This document shows positions 1-8,571 of a DNA stretch of 64,000 bases, one piece after another. The notes under the pieces were generated by a model. That model worked only from the letters and a program-made list of their open reading frames with translations. It had not been told where the DNA came from and searched no databases. The stretch is taken from positions 434,001 through 498,000 of the forward strand of contig NZ_RDTE01000001.1 of NCBI RefSeq assembly GCF_004125265.1, written 5' to 3'. A program made the position numbers and the translations under genes. Each line of letters starts with the position of its first letter. The stretch's first letter is position 1. The DNA comes from Streptomyces lydicus (GTDB lineage Bacteria; Actinomycetota; Actinomycetes; Streptomycetales; Streptomycetaceae).

Positions 1-120
1 GCCCATTGCGTCATGCCAGTCCCTCCCGTGTAAGTGGCCTGTTCGCACAGTACGCCCGGGTGACCGGTCTTGAAACGAGCTCGTACGCAACAGAGTTGGG
101 CGAACGGGAGCGAGCAGTCC

Positions 121-786
121 TCAGGCCCGGCAGTCGGCTCGAATGCCAAGGAGGGACTCAAGGCTGGCCACGGTGCTGTCTTCGTCGGTGGCGTGCACGG
201 TATGGATGCCGAGCTCGGCCGCCGGCGGCAGATTCCCGAGGTGATCATCCACGAACACGCACTGGGGACCGGACAAGCCCAGACGGTCAAGGGTGGTCTG
301 GTAAATCACCGAATCAGGCTTGGCGATCCCCTCGATTTCGCTGATGACGGTCACGTCGAACAGCTCCATCACGCCGATGTGGGCGTATGGGTCGTATGGG
401 TCCAGGCCGAAGGAATTCGACAGCATCGCCAGCTTCATCCCGGCGGACCGGGCAGCCTTGGCGAAGGCGATCATCCCGGCCGCAGGACGAACATCAGACC
501 AGACGCGGCCCATGAGGTTCTCCCCGTCGTTCAGGCCGAGGAGGACAGCGATGCGCGTGTTGAAGTCGGCTTGGTCCATCGCCCCGACTTCGAGGGCTCT
601 ATAGTGCTGGCGGGCCTCAGGGTGGGTGTTGAGCGTCGTACGCCACGCGTCCGCTGCCAGCCCCTGCGAGGCACACCACCGCTCGTGAGCCGGGTAGACG
701 ACTTCTGTGAGCACTCCGGCGAAGTCGAGAATCAGCCCTCGAATGGGACAATGCTCGGTGTCGGCTACAGGAACAGTTTCAGGCAT
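121..786 (-). CDS. HAD-superfamily hydrolase (IA, variant 3-like)
   Basis: A 221-aa protein with the ordered HAD motifs. Motif I is LILDFAGVLTEV with nucleophile D21; the second Asp of the usual DxD is Ala, as in the DFGGVL-type subfamily. Motif II is LAMLSNS, motif III includes the Lys of GIAKPDSV, and motif IV is VFVDDHLGN. These proteins are cytoplasmic Mg2+-dependent phosphatases or dehalogenase-like enzymes; the substrate cannot be read from sequence. The ATG is preceded by GAAAGGA about 11 nt upstream. It stands alone on the minus strand. Family assignment is secure, function is not. Confidence 0.85.
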   Translation of the reverse strand: MPETVPVADTEHCPIRGLILDFAGVLTEVVYPAHERWCASQGLAADAWRTTLNTHPEARQHYRALEVGAMDQADFNTRIAVLLGLNDGENLMGRVWSDVRPAAGMIAFAKAARSAGMKLAMLSNSFGLDPYDPYAHIGVMELFDVTVISEIEGIAKPDSVIYQTTLDRLGLSGPQCVFVDDHLGNLPPAAELGIHTVHATDEDSTVASLESLLGIRADCRA

Positions 787-1119
787 GCTGAGGATGTCCT
801 TTCGTGGGTGGCCTCACGATGGACGGTACGGCACCGAGCTAGACGCGCGGCACAATAAGCGACGACCCGATTGCACCAGGAAGCATCGTTGGCGCGTTGC
901 CGGCCAGACCGGGGTGTCGGCCAGCGGCCTCCGAGGCGAGGCGGACAGGTTCAGCGGCGGGGTCGCGTGCGAGCTGGTCACCGCCGCCACCCCACACAGC
1001 AGCGGACTACTACCGCGGGCTGACCGAGTCATGAAATCCTCACGATAGCGAGGGCAGATTGGACCCGGGAAATTCTCTTTCGAGTCCTTCCCTCCACGTT
1101 CCGGCGACTGGCTGTGACG
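787..1119. other. Gene-poor stretch upstream of the HAD gene
   Basis: No convincing gene. A minus-strand ORF of 72 codons (1032 to 814) has a GAGG about 6 nt before its ATG and good third-position GC over its first 45 codons, but no recognisable domain and decaying codon bias. I treat it as doubtful. The stretch probably carries the promoter of the HAD gene. Confidence 0.5.
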
Positions 1120-1356
1120 TCAGGAGGCGCTCTCAGCCTCAGCGTCCAGCACCTCGTACCTGAGGTTCTGATACTGGATCGCTGCCCCCTCGCCGAGAGG
1201 GATCCCCCACCCCTTCTCCGCCTCGTAGCCAGCCGCAGTGAGCTGGGCACTCAGGTGCCCGGCGGCGATGTACGGGCTGTCGAAGCCCCGAGACGTCATC
1301 GCGCTTGTCTCCAGGTCGGTGAACTGAGCTTTGTAGCGATTGCTACTGTTTGGCAT
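1120..1356 (-). CDS. Small conserved-looking hypothetical protein
   Basis: A 78-aa soluble protein of unknown function that I do not recognise. I chose the internal ATG at 1356 (MPNSSNRYK) because GAGG lies 5 nt upstream; the longer frame from 1446 has no such site. It is rich in Ser, Ala and Gly and has no membrane segment or Cys pairs. It has the same orientation as the membrane-protein genes that precede it in transcription order, about 150 nt away. Confidence 0.55.
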   Translation of the reverse strand: MPNSSNRYKAQFTDLETSAMTSRGFDSPYIAAGHLSAQLTAAGYEAEKGWGIPLGEGAAIQYQNLRYEVLDAEAESAS

Positions 1357-1506
1357 AGTTCCTCGATCGTCCGGTCGCTCTATGTTGGCCAGTGGGTGGA
1401 GTCGTTTCGCCGGGACCAGTATGGCCGTTTCGTTGGTCACTGCCATGAAGATGGCCAGGTGAAGAAGCCCTTTGCCCCTTGCGAATAGCCTCAGGGAGGC
1501 CAGGAT

Positions 1507-2112
1507 CTATCCGTCCTGTTCCTTGGCGATTCCGCTCGTGAGGAGCGCGGTGTCGGCGGCGCGCACTCGGCGCTCCTCACGGTCCCGACGAACCCACTGA
1601 ATCATCGCATGCGCGAACCCGAGGGCTGTGCCTGCGTAGGCGAGGACCATCGCGTTTCCGAAGGCCGCATCCATGACCTCGGGGGTCATGTGTTGCGGCC
1701 CGGCATGCATCGCGGCCGCCACCATCCAGACAGTGGTGGCGGCACAGCTGGGGATGCTCCACAACAGGGCTACCGTCATCGGACGGCGCAGTGGCATTGC
1801 GGTAGCCAGCCCCAGCCCCTGCCGCATGGCCCGCATCTGGGACTCGCTGCGGCGCGCGGCGGCCGACCGAGCCACCGCTGCGGCAAGGGCCGCTGCCGTG
1901 AGCAGCAGAGCCAGGACGGCAAGGAACAGTGGGTCGACGGGCAACGGCAGGGTGATGGTGGCGACGACCGCGAACGCCGTTACGAACAATGTGGTGGAGA
2001 GCACCTCCCATCTCGGTGCCCACGGCTGATCGGCACCGAGACGCCAGATTCCAAGGCACCGCACTGCGGCCCACGCGACTACGAGCCAGCACACCCCGCA
2101 CACCGCGAACAT
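1507..2112 (-). CDS. Integral membrane protein, unknown function
   Basis: A 201-aa protein with about five hydrophobic segments (roughly residues 1-20, 38-58, 63-85, 113-135 and 150-170), separated by a basic cytoplasmic loop (RSAAARRSESQMRAMRQ), and a charged C-terminus. The start ATG follows GAAAGGGG. It lies 3 nt after a 36-codon ORF and downstream of a 90-aa membrane protein, forming a compact three-gene operon. Small membrane proteins with this layout are common on Streptomyces plasmids (Spd-type spread proteins), but I see no specific family match, so that link is only inferred. Confidence 0.7.
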   Translation of the reverse strand: MFAVCGVCWLVVAWAAVRCLGIWRLGADQPWAPRWEVLSTTLFVTAFAVVATITLPLPVDPLFLAVLALLLTAAALAAAVARSAAARRSESQMRAMRQGLGLATAMPLRRPMTVALLWSIPSCAATTVWMVAAAMHAGPQHMTPEVMDAAFGNAMVLAYAGTALGFAHAMIQWVRRDREERRVRAADTALLTSGIAKEQDG

Positions 2113-2115
2113 CTC

Positions 2116-2226
2116 TCATCCCCTTTCGTCGGCCGCTTCGAGCGCGGCCCGCGCCCCGGCCTCGGTCGTGTGCATCGTGAGCACGCTGGGCATGTCCATT
2201 CCGCCCGGCCAGCTTCTTACCTCCAT
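2116..2226 (-). CDS. Putative 36-aa protein between two membrane-protein genes
   Basis: A short ORF filling the gap between the 90-aa and 201-aa membrane proteins. It starts 8 nt after the first and stops 3 nt before the second. The C-terminal part (TTEAGARAALEAADERG) is Ala/Glu-rich and has proper third-position GC. No strong ribosome site precedes the ATG, so internal starts at 2199 or 2193 are possible. Support is positional and compositional only. Confidence 0.4.
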   Translation of the reverse strand: MEVRSWPGGMDMPSVLTMHTTEAGARAALEAADERG

Positions 2227-2233
2227 GTTCCGG

Positions 2234-2506
2234 TTACTGCTCGCCAGTGTGCAGCCCACGAGCGAGGGCCTCCCGGGCGGCGATCTCCCGCTGCCCCTTG
2301 CGGTGGGCCCGCTCGGCGGGCGCGATCACGGCCAGAAGCGCTACGGCGAGTACCACGAGGACCCCGGTGCTGAACTCCAGTTGAGATACTGCCTCCGGAC
2401 GCGGAGACAGGGACAGGCCGATGCGCAGGCCAGCCAGGAAAGCGGCGGCGGCCAGGCTCAGCAGCCCGGGGATGACAAGCGCAAGGTGATCGCGCAGCAA
2501 CTTCAT
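2234..2506 (-). CDS. Small membrane protein (two TM segments)
   Basis: A 90-aa protein with hydrophobic segments at about residues 8-30 and 45-63, then a basic amphipathic tail (ERAHRKGQREIAAREALARG). AAAGGGG stands 6 nt before the ATG. It is the first gene of the minus-strand operon that continues with the 36-aa and 201-aa ORFs. The function is unknown; small two-TM proteins at the head of such operons on actinomycete mobile elements are often linked with mycelial plasmid spread, which is an inference from layout. Confidence 0.65.
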   Translation of the reverse strand: MKLLRDHLALVIPGLLSLAAAAFLAGLRIGLSLSPRPEAVSQLEFSTGVLVVLAVALLAVIAPAERAHRKGQREIAAREALARGLHTGEQ

Positions 2507-2975
2507 TTTCTACCCCTTTGCTCCGGTGATAGCTGTCGGAGAATCAGAAAGGAAAGAGACAACGGCCGAAAAGAATCGACCTTTCGATGGTGACACGGAT
2601 CTGCCTTGGCCGGTCGCGATGCGAACGAAGCGCGATGGTCGTTCGGCGGGCAAAGCCCCATGCCCCGGGGCTGCCAGCCACGTCGCACGGGCGCGAGCGC
2701 ACCGCCGACGAGAACGGGCTACGGGTGAGCGAACGCTGTTGGAAGCTGCAGCCGGAGGAAGGGGCCACGACCGCGATGGATCCGGCCCGCGCCGCCGGCA
2801 CGAGCCAGTACCTGTCGGCCAGGCTGCAAGCGCCCACCGCGGAGTGCTGGTCGCCGCGTCGACGAACTCGCCTTCGGCCCCGGTGCCCACAGACTCGTCC
2901 CCCTTCCAGGGGCGGTCAGCGCTTCGCAAGACGCCCCCCGAACCTGACGGGCGGGCGCCACGGGCCGCTCGCCGC
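2507..2975. other. Intergenic stretch, no gene seen
   Basis: Both strands were examined. The open frames here are GC-rich shadows with Arg/Pro/Ser-heavy translations and no ribosome sites. The stretch probably contains the promoter for the downstream membrane-protein operon. No repeat or hairpin stood out. Confidence 0.5.
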
Positions 2976-3044
2976 TCACCTGAACTCGGGAAGCGCGGGC
3001 ACGACCTGGTCCGCAGGTATCCGCAGATCGCCTATCTGCGTCAT
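2976..3044 (-). CDS. Possible 22-aa peptide coupled to the GntR gene
   Basis: The ATG overlaps the GntR stop codon (TGATG), and the 22-residue product MTQIGDLRIPADQVVPALPE plus FR reads like a natural small protein. It may be the start of a longer gene that has been truncated. Evidence is limited to translational coupling and natural-looking codons. Confidence 0.3.
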   Translation of the reverse strand: MTQIGDLRIPADQVVPALPEFR

Positions 3045-3778
3045 CACATACCTGCTGGCATAGCGGCATCCGGACCATCCGAAGGAGTGGTATCGGGAGC
3101 GACGAAAGATCCCAAGCCCTGGACGGTATAGATCAGCTGCTCGTCGATGAGCTGCTGGAGCCCGTGCCGTGCCGTCGCCATCGCCACGCTGTGGGAGGCC
3201 ACCAGCTCCCGTACGGAGGGCAGTCGGCTGCCCACAGGCCGAGTGCCCGACCGGATCTGCTCACGCAGCTCGTCTGCGATGCGCTGGTAGGGGTGAACCT
3301 GCCCGCCGTCCACGGCGGCCGGCGGACCGGGGTGCTCCTCCACGCTTCGCTGCCCGCACGGTTGTTGCAGCGACGGAGAAACCCGACGCGAGGAACGAGA
3401 AGTGCGCCCCAGAGCGGCGGCCACCTCGGCGACATGAGCACGCTTGTACGCGGTCTTCGCTCCAGAAGCCGACAGGCCACCCGCCTCGGCCAGAACCGTG
3501 AGTTCATACGGGCGCGGGCGCACGAACTCCCGCCCAAAGGCCAGGAGCAACCGCAGCTCCTGGTCCGCCTGACGGCGACGCATGCACGCTTCCGAGATCG
3601 CCACCAGCAAGGGATCTTCATCAGCCCCTTCCCACATGTCCCACAGCCTGTCCGCAGTGGATTCCCGGGTCTCCAGGACGCTGTCGAGAGCGGCATCAAC
3701 ACCGTTGCCGAGCGCTGCGGAGGCAGGAGCGGGGACCAACAGCAGGGCGATGGCCTCGCACAGATCAGAAATCATCAT
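3044..3778 (-). CDS. GntR-family regulator with an extra N-terminal HTH-like domain
   Basis: About 244 aa. The C-terminal 75 residues are a classic GntR winged helix (YQRIADELREQIRSG..., LPSVRELV, ATARHGLQQL, GLGSFV). Instead of a C-terminal effector domain, the regulator has an N-terminal helical domain of about 110 residues ending in a second HTH-like segment (LAEAGGLSASGAKTAYKRAH). A Pro/Ser-rich linker joins the two. It probably acts as a DNA-binding repressor of mobile-element genes, as is common for Streptomyces GntR proteins. ATG codons at 3778 and 3775 and a GTG at 3787 are alternative starts, and no strong ribosome site decides between them. Targets are unknown. Confidence 0.8.
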   Translation of the reverse strand: MMISDLCEAIALLLVPAPASAALGNGVDAALDSVLETRESTADRLWDMWEGADEDPLLVAISEACMRRRQADQELRLLLAFGREFVRPRPYELTVLAEAGGLSASGAKTAYKRAHVAEVAAALGRTSRSSRRVSPSLQQPCGQRSVEEHPGPPAAVDGGQVHPYQRIADELREQIRSGTRPVGSRLPSVRELVASHSVAMATARHGLQQLIDEQLIYTVQGLGSFVAPDTTPSDGPDAAMPAGM

Positions 3779-4866
3779 GGGCCGCACTGTTCACGGAAGA
3801 ACCCGAAGATCGCGGTGTCGGGCGACTTTCTCCCGCGTCCCGAGAGGAATGACCGGAGAGGGTACGTTCCGTCCCGCCAAGCGGTCGGGTGCGGTGGCAC
3901 GCCGGGGCCTCGGGCGCAGTACGTTGCTCGTGCAGGGGCTGGCTGACTTGCTGCAGCAGGCCGACGCGCACGTCTCGCCGTCCCTTGAGCCTCGGCCGAA
4001 CGGATCGACCGAGGCGAAGGGTTGAACATTCTCTGATGCTTCGTTGCCGGGGCAACCGTCCGTCACGACGGGACCATCCAAGCCCCTGCAAGCCGCCCCG
4101 GCGCGAGCATCCTCTCAGTTCCGCACCCGACGGTGGGTCAAAACCCGGAACTGTCGCGCAAGGAACTCTGCGCCGACCCATCCGGACCCGCGGCGCCCGT
4201 CGCCTTCCCGCTCATACGACCACGGCGAGGTGCTGCAACCGGAGTGCTACATCGGCGGCACCTGGCCTGACAAACACCAGCGCTTGGCCGCACTGCAGCA
4301 GTTGCGGGTGTGGGAGGCGTGGCTATGCGCATCTGGGTACGAGCCCGTCGACCCTGCGGCAGGCCCTGCGTCGTGAGCGCCTGAGGAAAAGCACGCCCGA
4401 GGACGTCGATGGCGGAGTGCACACGGCCTGGGCGGAGCCCGGGTGGGCCACAACCTTGACGTCGACGTGCCCGACCACTCGAGGGGTGCGACCCACCTGC
4501 ATGACCCACGTATCGCCCGCACCTGGTGGGACGGCCGTCCCGGGCACGGACCGGGACGGGGCCACAAGGGATAGGCGCAGCCCGCTACCACCAATTTTTA
4601 GACGGTGCCTCGGTCCCAAGGCACTGGTCCTGGACCGGCTTGCCAGCCGATGCCACAGGCTGGAGCCGCCCAGGAGCTGGCCACTCGGAACTTCGGGCCG
4701 GCGGGAGCCGCTGCACGAACCGCGACAGGCGAGCACTCGCGACGGGCTGGACAGGCGACACTCCCAGACCGCTTCCCCGAAGAAATGCCGGGCCCCGAAC
4801 GTGTGCACTCCCGCCGACCGGCGGGCATTGTCACCTAACAACCCATAGAGGAACAGGAGTTACCTC
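3779..4866. other. 1.1-kb stretch with only possible gene remnants
   Basis: No intact gene. In the plus frame ending at 4376 a segment of about 55 codons (HGEVLQPECYIGGTW through the Trp/Leu-rich region to the TGA) looks like real coding sequence without a start. A following segment at 4380-4480 in another frame has similar character. These may be fragments of a decayed gene. The 3' end holds the ribosome site (GAGGAACAGGAG) of the next gene. Confidence 0.45.
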
Positions 4867-5592
4867 ATGTCCCAAGCCCTGACCATCGGTCTGCGCGCCA
4901 ACACAATCACTGACCCGCGGTATTCGCTCGACGCCGTTCGCCAGCTCGCCGAGCACCCCGAGTACGCGGTGCATGTCCTCACCCCCCGCACCCAGCTCAA
5001 CGACGTCCTCGGCCTCCTTGCCGCTCACGGCATCCCCGCCGAAGCCAATTCGGACCCCGACCGGCAGTTCTGGAATGAGACCGGAGCGGTGCTGGTGACC
5101 GACACCGTGGTCCAGGGAGACATTCGCATCGGGCGCGGCATCGCGCTCTATGAGGGGGACTGGCAGCACACGCTCCAGCAGGTCGCCGCTTACGCCGACG
5201 GCAAGCCTCGTCAGGTGCTCTCCCGTTATGACGGGGTCATCCACGACCGGCAGGGCTGGCAGGGCGGGAAACTCCAGGAGGCCGTTGCCGGTGCTCCCGA
5301 GGCTCTGCGGTCCCTTCTCGATGCGGGGCACATGGTGCACATCTCCACCCAGCGGGCCGTCAAGCAGCTCCCCGAGATCGCCCAGTGGTTGACCGACCGC
5401 GACGTCCCGGCCGTGGCGGCCAGTGACGTGGACGCCTGGGAGCGCACCGGGACCGTTCTTGTCACCAGCGGGGTCCTGCCGACCGACGCGGAGATCGAAA
5501 ACCGTGCGGTCAACTTGATCGGCGGCGACTGGGAGCCCGTGATGGCAGAGGTCGCGCGCCGTTACAAGGCCCGGCGCACCGACGCCCAGTAG
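4867..5592 (+). CDS. Tandem HAD-fold protein lacking catalytic Asp residues
   Basis: A 241-aa protein made of two homologous halves (about 5-110 and 117-232). Both align with the small phage/plasmid HAD family: a motif I strand, a helix, a motif II strand (VHVLTPR and VHISTQR), a WL/LL helix, GIPA or VPAVA, then an AVNLIGGDW-type end (ALYEGDW in half 1). In half 2 motif I reads SRYDGVIHD, so the nucleophilic Asp position is R120. In half 1 the aligned residue is R10. The DDR of motif IV is ENR in half 2 and absent in half 1. The protein is therefore probably a pseudoenzyme with a binding or structural role. The ribosome site is AGGAACAGGAG. The function is unknown. Confidence 0.75.
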   Translation: MSQALTIGLRANTITDPRYSLDAVRQLAEHPEYAVHVLTPRTQLNDVLGLLAAHGIPAEANSDPDRQFWNETGAVLVTDTVVQGDIRIGRGIALYEGDWQHTLQQVAAYADGKPRQVLSRYDGVIHDRQGWQGGKLQEAVAGAPEALRSLLDAGHMVHISTQRAVKQLPEIAQWLTDRDVPAVAASDVDAWERTGTVLVTSGVLPTDAEIENRAVNLIGGDWEPVMAEVARRYKARRTDAQ

Positions 5593-5696
5593 ACCGCCTG
5601 GGGCGCCTGGCCTCGTGCGGGGCGTGGGAGCATGGAGCGCTGGCTCGGTGTGTGCGCCTCGACAACGCTCTCACCGGGCCAGCTTTTTCTTGACCC

Positions 5697-5720
5697 AAAT
5701 CACGACAGCTGTCGTGATTT
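5697..5720. promoter_or_regulatory. 24-bp perfect palindrome, candidate operator
   Basis: Two 12-nt half sites (AAATCACGACAG and its exact complement) with no spacer. The palindrome is AT-richer than its surroundings and lies about 80 nt upstream of the first ORF of the CysH/ParB operon, with TTGACG touching its right end and a TAGCCT further down. Position and symmetry suggest a homodimeric regulator site controlling this operon. The promoter elements are not optimally spaced, so no promoter is claimed. Confidence 0.6.
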
Positions 5721-5798
5721 GACGGTGGTGTGCCCTAGCCTGAAGGGGTCGAGGCGCCATCGCTCTCAGGGCGATGCACCACCCCAAATGGGAGAGCC

Positions 5799-5906
5799 AT
5801 GTCTGTTCGTATCTCCGCCGTCGGCGCCGCCGGCGTGCCCCCTGCTCCTGACCGGTGGGCCCCAGCAGCGACCGCCCCTACCGTCGTGCAGGAGGGTGCC
5901 CGGTGA
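5799..5906 (+). CDS. 35-aa leader ORF of the CysH/ParB operon
   Basis: GGGAG precedes the ATG, and the TGA overlaps the GTG start of the next gene (GTGA), so the two are translationally coupled. The product is small, Ala/Pro-rich and without recognisable domain (begins MSVRISAVGAAG). It could be a genuine small protein or simply a device setting translation of the 479-aa protein. Confidence 0.5.
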   Translation: MSVRISAVGAAGVPPAPDRWAPAATAPTVVQEGAR

Positions 5907-7342
5907 GCACCACGACCCTCGCCGCCCGCACCGCCGCCCCCGCCGTCGGTGCCGCGAGCCGCACCGTGCTGTGCGTGCCACCACAGCCCGAAGGCGCGAT
6001 CAAATCGTGGCGGCGCCTGATCGCCGACATCGACCCGAAGGCCCAGGGCGCATTCGCGCTGCGCGGTGCCTTTCTCGAGCCCGGCGTGGCCTACAGCCTT
6101 CCCCTGGGAGCGGTGGTGATGGTGGTCGACTACTTCGATGACCGGTGGGAGATCCAGATGACCACCGCGGCCGTCGGTGTGCTGGAGCCGGCCAAAACCT
6201 GGACACAGAAGTCACGCCTGGGCAAGCGCATCGTCGACTATGTCGGCCGCCGCCTGCCTGCCGGGGCACTCGGGCACCGAGCAACACGCGTGGAAGCCCG
6301 ACCCAACCTCTACGCGGGCCGGTGCAGCTCGTGCCGCCAGGAGGTCGCAGCCGGCGCCGGACAGCTCGTGGCGATCGCAGACCGCACGGCAGTGGCCCAC
6401 CACCCGGGGACCTGCCCCCCACCGCCGCCCCCGCCGGAGGTGATCGAACCCAACCGCTACAGCGAGGCGTGCCTGCTGTGCGGGTGCTGGGTACAGGCGG
6501 GGGAGGGCGTGGCGCTGCTGCGGGACGCCTCCTCTGCAACCGGCCAGGGCCGCTACCGGGCCGCGCACAAGGGCGGCTGCCCGCCCGACGCCCCTCCCGG
6601 CCCGCCCAACCAGGTCGGCGGCTGGTGCACCGACTGCGGTGAGCTGGTGCACCCCGAGAAGGGATTCTGGCTGCACGACCGGCTCCACCACCAGGGCGTC
6701 TGCCCGCCTCAGACCGCGGTCGGCCCGACGTGGGTGGTGCGCTCGTCCCGGGGCGGGGAGCCCCTGGCCTGCGGGCAGGTACGCAGGGTGCGCGTGGACC
6801 TGCGCAAGGGCGACGCTCCCCACATCGACCCGTCCGTACCCGGGTACCGGGTGCTGGCGGAGACCTACATCGAGCTGACCGGCGTGGTGCTGGAGACCGT
6901 GACGGGGCGCCGCGGCCGCCTGCGTGCCCGCGTCCGTCCCGCCACCCCCGCCGAGGCCGCCGACCTGCTGGCCGACGAAGTAGCCCATCAAGCCGACGCC
7001 CGCCCGGACGGCGGTGGCGTCAAAGCCCGCTTCACCGCCACGAAGATCTACGACCGGCCCTGGCTGGCCGAGATCACCGGACGCGAGGTCGACTACGAAT
7101 ACCGGCGTGAGTTCCAACGCCCACAGATCGACTACACCCACTCCAACCGCGCCGGCACCCGCGGCGCCAAGTACGGGTGGATCCTGCGCCCCAACGCCGT
7201 CTACGAAACGAAGTACCCGGTCAGCAAGCGCGAGAGCGTACGCGAGTTCCTCCGCGTGACCGGCGAGGGCGACATCGTGGAGATCAGCAAGGAGGAGGTC
7301 GAGGCGTGGCTCAACGCAGCTCCGACGTGGCACGACCACTGA
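5903..7342 (+). CDS. Triple zinc-knuckle protein, first large gene of the CysH/ParB operon
   Basis: A 479-aa protein. I chose GTG at 5903 because AGGAGG lies 6 nt upstream; the frame is open further up. The N-terminal ~125 residues form an uncharacterised domain. Three similar zinc modules follow: C141-x2-C144...H-x4-C171, C190-x2-C193...H-x4-C226 and C242-x2-C245...H-x4-C267, each with a Gly-rich turn after the first pair. The C-terminal ~200 residues contain a basic, aromatic-rich region (YEYRREFQRPQIDYTH). Treble-clef modules like these usually bind nucleic acid. It overlaps the CysH-like gene by 37 nt. I do not recognise the whole protein; a nucleic-acid substrate receptor role is inferred. 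Confidence 0.7.
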   Translation: MSTTTLAARTAAPAVGAASRTVLCVPPQPEGAIKSWRRLIADIDPKAQGAFALRGAFLEPGVAYSLPLGAVVMVVDYFDDRWEIQMTTAAVGVLEPAKTWTQKSRLGKRIVDYVGRRLPAGALGHRATRVEARPNLYAGRCSSCRQEVAAGAGQLVAIADRTAVAHHPGTCPPPPPPPEVIEPNRYSEACLLCGCWVQAGEGVALLRDASSATGQGRYRAAHKGGCPPDAPPGPPNQVGGWCTDCGELVHPEKGFWLHDRLHHQGVCPPQTAVGPTWVVRSSRGGEPLACGQVRRVRVDLRKGDAPHIDPSVPGYRVLAETYIELTGVVLETVTGRRGRLRARVRPATPAEAADLLADEVAHQADARPDGGGVKARFTATKIYDRPWLAEITGREVDYEYRREFQRPQIDYTHSNRAGTRGAKYGWILRPNAVYETKYPVSKRESVREFLRVTGEGDIVEISKEEVEAWLNAAPTWHDH

Positions 7343-8571
7343 GCCAGACCAAACGCGGCCTGGGCATCGATGTCCTGACCGCGGCCCAGCGCCGCATCCG
7401 CCGCCTCTTCACCGACTTCCCCGTCGTCTACGTCAGCTTCAGCGGCGGGAAGGACAGCGGTGTGCTGCTGGAACTCGCCGCGAACGAGGCCCGCGCCCGC
7501 GGCCGCCGCCTCGGCGTGCTGATCGTGGACCTTGAGGCCCAGTACCAGTACACGATCGACTACCTCCACACCATGCTGGAGCGTCACCGCGACGTCTTGG
7601 ACGTGTACTGGGTCGCGCTGCCGCTGAACCTCCGCAACGCCGTCTCCCAGTACGAGCCGCAGTGGACGTGCTGGGAGCCCGGTCTGGAAGATCGCTGGGT
7701 CCGCCCCCTGCCCACGGGCGACGGCGTGATCAGCGACGAGAAGTACTTCCCGTTCTTCCACCGCGGTATGGAGTTCGAGGAGTTCGTGCCGGAGTTCGGC
7801 AAGTGGCTGTCACAACAGCACGGCGGCAAGCTGACGGCCTGCCTGGTGGGCATCCGCTCCGACGAGTCGATCAACCGCTACCGGACGATCGCCACCCGTC
7901 GAAAGCGCCGCTACGAGGACCTGGCCTGGACCACCTGGATCGGCGACAGTGTCTTCAACGGCTATCCCCTCTACGACTGGCGCACCGAGGACATCTGGCG
8001 CTACTACGGCAAGACGCGCACCCCGTACAACCTGGTCTATGACCTGATGCACCGCGCGGGGATGTCCATCCACCAGGCGCGTCTGTGCCAGCCCTACGGA
8101 GACGACCAACGCCAAGGCCTGTGGCTCTACCACGTCATCGAACCACAGACCTGGTCCCGCGTCGTCGCCCGCGTCCAGGGCGCCAACTTCGGCGCCCGTT
8201 ATGCCCGGGAGACCGGCAACATCCTGGGCCGGGTGAAGATCACCTGCCCGGACGGCATGACCTGGGAGCAGTATGCCCAGTTCCTCCTGGCAACCATGCC
8301 CCCGCCCACCGCCAAACACTACCGGATCAAGTTCAGCATCTTCCTCGACTGGTACAACACCCGCGGCTATCCCGACGGCCTGATCCCAGACGACGGGCCC
8401 ATGGACAAGCAGCACCCCTCATGGAAGCGGATCTGCAAAGTCATGCTGACCAACGACTACTGGTGCAAGGGCTTGTCCTTCGCCGCGCCGGCCAGCAGCG
8501 AGGCATACAAGACGTACCTCAAGAAAATGGACATCCAGCGCAGAGAGTTGGCATACCGTGGCACGATCTGA
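7306..8571 (+). CDS. PAPS reductase/CysH-like PP-loop enzyme (IbrA/DUF3440-like)
   Basis: A 421-aa protein. GTG at 7306 is chosen because AGGAGG lies 9 nt upstream, inside the previous gene. The ATP-pyrophosphatase PP-loop SFSGGKDSG is at about residues 44-52. Then come a DLEAQYQYT strand, a C-terminal YNLVYDLMHRAG region and the DQRQGLWLYH segment, as in IbrA/YbdN-type DUF3440 proteins. This superfamily activates substrates by adenylation; members include PAPS reductases, DndC of phosphorothioate systems and the CysH-like ancillary protein of type IV-B CRISPR loci. No sulfate-assimilation genes are nearby, so nucleic-acid modification or a nucleotide-signal role is more likely. Substrate unknown. 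Confidence 0.85.
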   Translation: MAQRSSDVARPLSQTKRGLGIDVLTAAQRRIRRLFTDFPVVYVSFSGGKDSGVLLELAANEARARGRRLGVLIVDLEAQYQYTIDYLHTMLERHRDVLDVYWVALPLNLRNAVSQYEPQWTCWEPGLEDRWVRPLPTGDGVISDEKYFPFFHRGMEFEEFVPEFGKWLSQQHGGKLTACLVGIRSDESINRYRTIATRRKRRYEDLAWTTWIGDSVFNGYPLYDWRTEDIWRYYGKTRTPYNLVYDLMHRAGMSIHQARLCQPYGDDQRQGLWLYHVIEPQTWSRVVARVQGANFGARYARETGNILGRVKITCPDGMTWEQYAQFLLATMPPPTAKHYRIKFSIFLDWYNTRGYPDGLIPDDGPMDKQHPSWKRICKVMLTNDYWCKGLSFAAPASSEAYKTYLKKMDIQRRELAYRGTI

